A stretch of DNA of 7,486 bases from Clostridiales bacterium (lineage in GTDB: Bacteria > Bacillota > Clostridia > Oscillospirales > Oscillospiraceae), in NCBI GenBank assembly GCA_019422005.1, contig JAHZEF010000094.1, forward strand, positions 1,557 to 9,042, given 5' to 3'. Position 1 is the stretch's first letter; every line of letters starts with the position of its first letter. Positions 5,342 through 7,486 of this stretch are shown here, in pieces. Below the pieces are notes generated by a model. That model saw only the letters and a list, made by a program, of their open reading frames with translations. It was not told the origin of the DNA and did no database searches. The position numbers and the translations under genes are program-made.

Positions 5342-6315
5342 AGCCGGGGCTGTGCCGTATCCAGGTCGCGGTAAGGGTAGAGCCGTTTCCAGCGGCCGGT
5401 TTCCGGGTCTTTCTGAACGGAGCTTCGGTGCTGATCCAGCAGACAGACCAGATCGTAAACGTCTACCCAGATTTCACTGTTGCATTCCTTCTGGCTTTCG
5501 TCAAAAATCAACTGAAGGCCGAAATGAAGGTGCACAGCATCGATGTTGTTGACATTTTCACGGGTGGAATAGCCGGTACGGCCCATGAAACCGATGACGT
5601 CGCCCGCCTGTACGCGGTCGCCCTCGGCGAGCCCTTCCGCGAAGGGATGGTCCTTCTGCAGATGTGCATAATAGTAATATCGCCTGGTATCGTCAGAGCG
5701 AATCCCGATGCGCCAGCCGCCGTACTGATTCCAGCCCAGGGCTTCCACGGTGCCGGATTCCACCGCCACAATCGGCGTTCCCAGGCTGCCCATCAGATCG
5801 TTTCCCAGATGCTTGCGGGCAAAACCATAGCCGCGGCTGGCGCCGAAATCCTCGTAGTGGCTGTACCAGTAGCCGGCGGCGATGGGAGAAAACGCTTTGA
5901 GTCCATACGCAGGTTTCCAGGCCGTTTCGCCGCTTTCATCGGTTGTTGCAATGGCGTAGGTGCCGACGAGGCCGCCCAGGACGGCGCCATAGGCCTCCTG
6001 ATAATATTCGAAGTACTTGTATTGCGCGCCCAGCTGCTCCTGAAGGGAGCGGTCGCCGGTCAGGGATTTGGCCGCGCGGTCCACGGCGGCAGGTGAAAAG
6101 CGGCCGCTGCCGGTCCAGACCGCGGCCAGGGCCAGCAGATCGATCCAGCTGACGGGGCGCTCTGAATCACGGGAGGCAATATCCAGATCCAGGGCGTGCT
6201 GCAGCGCAGCGTATCCGACGTCAAAATCCACCCATTTGATGTAGTCCTCCTCCGCCTGCACCGGGCAGGACAGCAGGGAGAGACAGAGAAGATACAGCAC
6301 AAGCTTCTTTTTCAA
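5338..6315 (-). CDS. Secreted M23 family metallopeptidase (peptidoglycan hydrolase)
   Basis: With the TTG start at 6315 the protein has 325 residues. It begins MKKKLVLYLLCLSLLSCPVQA, a typical signal peptide with likely signal peptidase I cleavage after VQA; LLSC is a weaker lipobox alternative. A helical N-terminal domain (about 22-130) precedes the M23/LytM fold (about 165-270). The zinc-binding pattern is complete: H169-x3-D173 (HLGND), H218 in YAHL, and H262-x-H264 (HLHFG). M23 enzymes cut peptide cross-links in the cell wall. The flanking blocks (SHYEDFGASRGYG, NQYGGWRIGIRS, NVNNIDAVHLHFGLQ) resemble a conserved clostridial M23 subfamily. The frame is open to an ATG at 6432, but that start would overlap the anti-sigma gene and place the signal peptide 40 residues in. 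The gene starts 58 bases after the anti-sigma gene and is probably in its operon. The activity is well supported; its physiological role is not. Confidence 0.9.
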   Translation of the reverse strand: MKKKLVLYLLCLSLLSCPVQAEEDYIKWVDFDVGYAALQHALDLDIASRDSERPVSWIDLLALAAVWTGSGRFSPAAVDRAAKSLTGDRSLQEQLGAQYKYFEYYQEAYGAVLGGLVGTYAIATTDESGETAWKPAYGLKAFSPIAAGYWYSHYEDFGASRGYGFARKHLGNDLMGSLGTPIVAVESGTVEALGWNQYGGWRIGIRSDDTRRYYYYAHLQKDHPFAEGLAEGDRVQAGDVIGFMGRTGYSTRENVNNIDAVHLHFGLQLIFDESQKECNSEIWVDVYDLVCLLDQHRSSVQKDPETGRWKRLYPYRDLDTAQPRL

Positions 6316-6320
6316 CACGC

Positions 6321-6327
6321 TCACCTC
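6321..6327 (-). promoter_or_regulatory. Ribosome binding site selecting the TTG start of the M23 gene
   Basis: GAGGTGA on the minus strand lies five bases before the TTG at 6313-6315 and only two before an in-frame GTG at 6316-6318. The spacing favours TTG, which also places KKK directly at the head of the signal peptide. Confidence 0.65.
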
Positions 6328-6373
6328 ACGGGTAGTCTGCGAAAAAGAAGCCTGTTTATGCTTTGAAATTTTT

Positions 6374-7210
6374 TCAGGGTTCCAGAACCAGAATGGCGCA
6401 CGGAGCAGTATCCTCGGCTTCCTCCAGCGCATCGGGCACGGCGATGAGATAGAGGGCGCTGTAGCTGTCCGCGATTTTGCGGGCGGTCTGCACGTCGGTC
6501 CAATACTGCACGGAACGGCCGGACTCCGCGTCCTCAGCCGGCATTCCCGCCAATTCAGAGATGGTGTCGGCCGCAGGGGCGTCCGGATTATCCGTCACTT
6601 CCAGCCGCAGCGTACTGTCCGCCTTCTCCGGGGAAGCGGTAACCATCATGGGGGAAACGGCTGCGCCATCCTGCACGGTGCCGCTGTTTGCCGGAGCAGA
6701 GCCGCCGGCAGCCTCGCCGGAGGAGGGGGCGGCGGCAGCGTCTTCCGGCTGTGCCTGAGCGCGGGAGGCTTTGGGCACGGCGTCGGAGGCGTCCGCCTCC
6801 GGGGAAGCTTCCTGAATCCCCTCGGTCTGCAGTCCGGCTGCCGCATCGTCCGCCGGATGGACCGTGGAGGCGCGGCCTTGGTTCAAATTCGGAAGCCTGC
6901 CGGTGAAAAGCAGAAGCGCCAGGACAGCTGCAACGGCCGCAACAGCCGTGCCGCTTCCAAGGAAAAGCCGACGCCGGTGGGAGCGCTGGGAAGGGTGCTG
7001 CAGGATCTGTTCCATCACTGCTTCCGCCAGTCCCTGCGGGGGTTCTTCCTCCAGCGCCGCAACGCCCTGATCCACAGCCTGATAGGCCTGCAGGATTTCG
7101 CGGCATGAGGCGCAGTTTTCCAGATGCGCCTGAAGCAGCGCTTCTTCTTCCGCTGTGTTCTGTCCGTCAATATGGCCGGAAATCAGGCACAGCGCATCTT
7201 CACAATTCAT
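6374..7210 (-). CDS. Membrane anti-sigma factor with zinc-finger (zf-HC2) domain
   Basis: A 278-residue single-pass membrane protein. The cytoplasmic N-terminus has the zinc-associated anti-sigma motif H29-x3-C33-x2-C36 (HLENCASC) and a cysteine at position 3, the usual zf-HC2 layout. After a basic stretch (SHRRR) comes one membrane helix (about 83-103). The outer part starts with a low-complexity linker rich in A, E, S, P and Q (about 112-190) and ends in a small domain (about 198-278) that I do not recognise and that is probably the sensor. Such proteins hold an ECF sigma factor inactive at the membrane until a signal releases it. The ATG overlaps the sigma factor stop codon as ATGA, which implies translational coupling and equal production. 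The class is confident; the signal it senses is unknown. Confidence 0.9.
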   Translation of the reverse strand: MNCEDALCLISGHIDGQNTAEEEALLQAHLENCASCREILQAYQAVDQGVAALEEEPPQGLAEAVMEQILQHPSQRSHRRRLFLGSGTAVAAVAAVLALLLFTGRLPNLNQGRASTVHPADDAAAGLQTEGIQEASPEADASDAVPKASRAQAQPEDAAAAPSSGEAAGGSAPANSGTVQDGAAVSPMMVTASPEKADSTLRLEVTDNPDAPAADTISELAGMPAEDAESGRSVQYWTDVQTARKIADSYSALYLIAVPDALEEAEDTAPCAILVLEP

Positions 7211-7486
7211 TGCGCATCCGTCCCCCTTTCTGATTGTTTTGACGAAGCGGCGCCGGTTTTGTTCCCGCCTTTTTGCATGAGGGAACGCATTTTTTCGCGG
7301 GCCCGCGCAATGCGGGACTTTACACTCCCTTCCTTAATTTCCAGAATATCGGAGATTTCCTGATAACTCAGCCCGTGAATCACGCGCAGCGTCAGCGCCT
7401 CCCGGTATTCCGGATCGAGGAGCGCCATGGCGGCAGAGACCTGCTCATGCTCGATCTGCGTCAGGACCTGCTCCTCCGTACCGGGA
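7207..7486 (-). CDS. ECF-type sigma-70 family factor, C-terminal part (5' end outside window)
   Basis: Ninety-two codons and a stop are visible; the frame is open to the right edge. The piece matches sigma region 4: ALLDPEYREALTLRVIHGLSYQEISDIL, then the recognition helix KEGSVKSRIARAREKMRSLM, followed by a polar tail (about 22 residues). Region 4 binds the -35 element of target promoters. Region 2 is beyond the edge, so the group cannot be named. An internal ATG at 7426-7428 is not the start, because typical region 4 sequence continues upstream of it. The gene overlaps the anti-sigma gene by four bases, as is usual for sigma/anti-sigma pairs. It probably drives its own operon, including the peptidase, but its promoter lies outside the window. 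Confidence 0.9.
   Translation of the reverse strand, partial: PGTEEQVLTQIEHEQVSAAMALLDPEYREALTLRVIHGLSYQEISDILEIKEGSVKSRIARAREKMRSLMQKGGNKTGAASSKQSERGTDAQ

Noticed and set aside
5428..6096. A 222-codon plus-strand frame opposite the M23 gene
   Set aside because: The opposite strand carries a complete signal peptide and zinc site; this frame has only composition-driven sequence.
6316..6432. Longer M23 protein starting at the ATG at 6432
   Set aside because: This start would overlap the end of the anti-sigma gene, lacks a good ribosome binding site, and would bury the signal peptide 40 residues inside.

Overview
The window looks like chromosomal DNA of a GC-rich, spore-forming (or formerly spore-forming) anaerobic Firmicute, most likely from the Oscillospiraceae/Oscillospirales side of the Clostridia. 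This rests on a recognisable Spo0A, strong AGGAGG-type ribosome binding sites, an M23 peptidase family typical of clostridia, and an orphan NuoE-like ferredoxin-fold protein. The lineage is inferred from gene content and protein style, not from a database match.

Layout. Bases 1-1288 (minus strand) hold the first 429 codons of a leaderless protein made of tandem fibronectin type III domains, which runs off the left edge. Bases 1289-1566 are a divergent control region with a palindromic -10 element that could serve both strands, a second plus-strand promoter, and inverted repeats in the leader of the FN3 gene. Bases 1567-4708 (plus strand) form a tight three-gene operon: a small DUF6514-like protein, spo0A, and a soluble PAS-GAF-PAS histidine kinase. 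A strong two-way hairpin terminator (4715-4756) closes it. Bases 4746-7486 (minus strand) read from right to left: the end of an ECF sigma factor, its zinc-binding membrane anti-sigma factor (ATGA overlap), a secreted M23 peptidase, and a NuoE-like [2Fe-2S] protein with its own near-consensus promoter.

How the genes may work together. The central operon resembles a sporulation-initiation module in which regulator and sensor kinase are made together. Two features are unusual. The Spo0A recognition helix has lost two arginines that are normally conserved. The kinase keeps its phospho-acceptor histidine, but its ATP-binding domain lacks the N-box asparagine and has altered G1 and G2 boxes. Together they suggest a rewired Spo0A system, or one that is relaxing. 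The right-hand unit looks like an envelope-stress circuit: sigma factor, membrane anti-sigma factor and a peptidoglycan hydrolase.
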